Below are positions 5,560 through 6,612 of a DNA stretch of 6,612 nucleotides, piece after piece. The stretch covers positions 1-6,612 of the forward strand of contig JANHAI010000056.1 in NCBI GenBank assembly GCA_024464205.1. The letters run 5' to 3'. This DNA comes from Candidatus Methanomethylicia archaeon. GTDB lineage: Archaea > Thermoproteota > Methanomethylicia > Methanomethylicales > Methanomethylicaceae. The notes under the pieces were generated by a model. It made no database searches, was not told where the DNA came from, and worked only from the letters and a program-made list of their open reading frames with translations. Positions within the stretch are counted from its first letter, which is position 1; each line of letters starts with the position of its first letter. Both the position numbers and the translations under genes were made by a program.

Positions 5560-5601
5560 GTCGGGCGTTTAAAATACAAGCTCAGATGTACACGCCCAGA
5601 C
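5560..5601 (-). terminator. Inverted repeat directly after the Lon-like gene
   Basis: GTCGGGCGT (5560-5568) pairs with ACGCCC-A-GAC (5592-5601), giving nine base pairs with one bulged A and a 23-nt loop. On the minus strand it begins 2 nt after the stop codon of the Lon-like gene, so it would form at the 3' end of that message. No T-run follows the distal arm, though TATTTTAAA lies in the loop. It may help termination or protect the RNA end. Confidence 0.35.
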
Positions 5602-5603
5602 AT

Positions 5604-6611
5604 TCAACTTTCATGCTTTAGGCTTGTCTCCAATCTCCTCAAGAGCTCCTCCTGACTCATGCCCAGTATATCGAGCCATGCATCGACTTGCCTCTCCACA
5701 GGCAAAACCTCTATGCCTGCACTCTTCAAAATTGAGATCTCATCTCCAGAATTGTCGAAGTTCCACTTAGGCATTGCAAACTTCTTTACTTTTATGCGCC
5801 TGGTCTGCACCGCTGCGATTATTTTCCCAGAACCCCTCCAACCGAGCCCGCCCACTGGGCCAACATTGCCCTTTATGTCGCCTTTCCCGCTCATTACTGT
5901 CGGAACTTTGCAGGGGTGTTTGGTTAGCTCAGAGATTGTTGCCAACGAGAATGCCAGTCCCAAGCTGGGTCCGCTAACGCCCATCCCTGCCATGCCCTCC
6001 AAGGGGCTTATAACTTGATAAGTAAAGTCATATCTAGAAATATCAAGCTTGAGATTTTCATAAATGAAGTGCTTTATGAACTCCACCACATTCGTCGCGC
6101 TCTCAATCACGCTCGTGTCTTCCACGGCAGAAGCGCCTCCCAAAAGGGCTGCCTTGGCTGCCCCTGTGACGGTGACCTTGCCTGTCCCCCCTGGCTTCAC
6201 TGAGCACTCGACAATCAGGATAACGCCCCTCCTCCCTTGCTGGTCAGTGGCAAGCCCAAGCATTACTCCATGTTCAAGCCCTTCGCTCACCAAGCTCTCT
6301 TGTGCATCCATGATCTCTTTCTCCATCTCGCCTTCCAATTGCTGGGCAGCTTTGTCGAAATGGTAAAGCCTTATCTTGTAATTCTCGGGTGTGATCGCCT
6401 TCAGGGTTTCGAGATCCGTAGAACCCATCAGATCCTTGAGCCTTGAGAAGTCCTCTTTGTAAAGGAGCTTAAGCTCCTCGAGCTTCTCAGGGGAAAGCCC
6501 TGGCTTAGTGAACTCCATGGCCAATGCCACCTCTTGAGATCGCAGCCTGTTTGCCTCTTTAATCACCTCAGCGACCACCCTTGGGGACACCATCCTGTGC
6601 TTCTTGATCAC
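5604..6611 (-). CDS. Lon-type (S16) serine protease domain protein, 5' end outside or at the window edge
   Basis: The last 335 codons are visible. Residues about 115-312 form a Lon proteolytic domain that cleaves proteins with a Ser-Lys dyad. The nucleophile is Ser216 in MGVSGPSLG (family GPSAG), and Lys263 in SGKIIAA fits the general base. In E. coli Lon the Ser-Lys distance is 43; here it is 47, because four extra residues (in GGLGWRGSGK) lie between the conserved GGL and the Lys. Residues 1-114 are charged helices with no Walker motifs, so the AAA+ ATPase of true Lon is absent from the visible part. The frame is open at the edge. GTG at 6611 and ATG at 6593 are possible starts, with GGTGATC at the very edge (complement of 6606-6612) lying 12 nt before the ATG, rather far. 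Continuation upstream is equally possible. The protein could be a stand-alone Lon-like peptidase or the C-terminus of a longer protein. Confidence 0.88.
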   Translation of the reverse strand: MIKKHRMVSPRVVAEVIKEANRLRSQEVALAMEFTKPGLSPEKLEELKLLYKEDFSRLKDLMGSTDLETLKAITPENYKIRLYHFDKAAQQLEGEMEKEIMDAQESLVSEGLEHGVMLGLATDQQGRRGVILIVECSVKPGGTGKVTVTGAAKAALLGGASAVEDTSVIESATNVVEFIKHFIYENLKLDISRYDFTYQVISPLEGMAGMGVSGPSLGLAFSLATISELTKHPCKVPTVMSGKGDIKGNVGPVGGLGWRGSGKIIAAVQTRRIKVKKFAMPKWNFDNSGDEISILKSAGIEVLPVERQVDAWLDILGMSQEELLRRLETSLKHES

Positions 6612-6612
6612 C

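Noticed and set aside
5525..5572. Possible leaderless 15-codon frame after the TATA-like ATTTAAAACC
   Set aside because: Too short to support as a gene and its start is formed by the 13-bp palindrome itself.
5659..6446. Several plus-strand open frames opposite the Lon-like gene
   Set aside because: The minus-strand frame carries the complete protease motifs; the plus frames are Pro/Ser/Thr-rich shadows with no recognisable domain.
1..6612. CRISPR array, tRNA, rRNA, insertion sequence or integration site
   Set aside because: I saw no regularly spaced repeats, no cloverleaf with a T-loop motif, no transposase and no long terminal inverted repeats.

Overview
The window looks archaeal, at roughly 45-50% G+C. 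Several genes are preceded by TATA-like boxes of the archaeal kind (for example TTTTATACC), sitting about 25-30 nt before a probable transcription start. Ribosome-binding sites are of the GGTGAT/GGAGG type, and several starts are TTG or GTG. The lineage cannot be fixed from this sequence alone; a TACK-type or other uncultivated archaeon is an inference.

Layout from left to right. (1) 93-695 (+): an unrecognised 200-residue protein. (2) 772-1617 (+): DNA repair endonuclease IV (nfo) with all nine metal ligands. (3) 1707-2918 (-): a major facilitator superfamily transporter, convergent with nfo. (4) 3124-3945 (+): a DNA N6-adenine methyltransferase closely resembling the CcrM/M.HinfI (GANTC) family, divergent from the transporter, with no restriction enzyme gene in the window. 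(5) 4005-4157 (+): a 50-residue Lys/Gly/Glu-rich protein with its own promoter, ribosome-binding site and a hairpin plus T-run terminator. (6) 4192-4495: a mostly non-coding gap that may hold a gene remnant on the minus strand. (7) 4496-5371 (+): an exported caspase-like (C14) protein with a His/Cys dyad and Asp-rich, probably calcium-binding loops. (8) 5604 to the right edge (-): a Lon-type (S16) serine protease domain without a visible ATPase module, cut by the window edge.

The genes do not form one obvious operon; most appear to be single transcription units. The main functional hint is that three predicted core promoters (nfo, the methyltransferase and the 50-residue protein) carry a GANTC sequence 4-9 nt downstream of the TATA box. 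If the methyltransferase modifies GANTC, it could mark its own promoter and those of two neighbours. This is a hypothesis built on short motifs. Two unrelated proteases, one exported caspase-like and one Lon-like, lie convergently at the right end with structured intergenic DNA between them.
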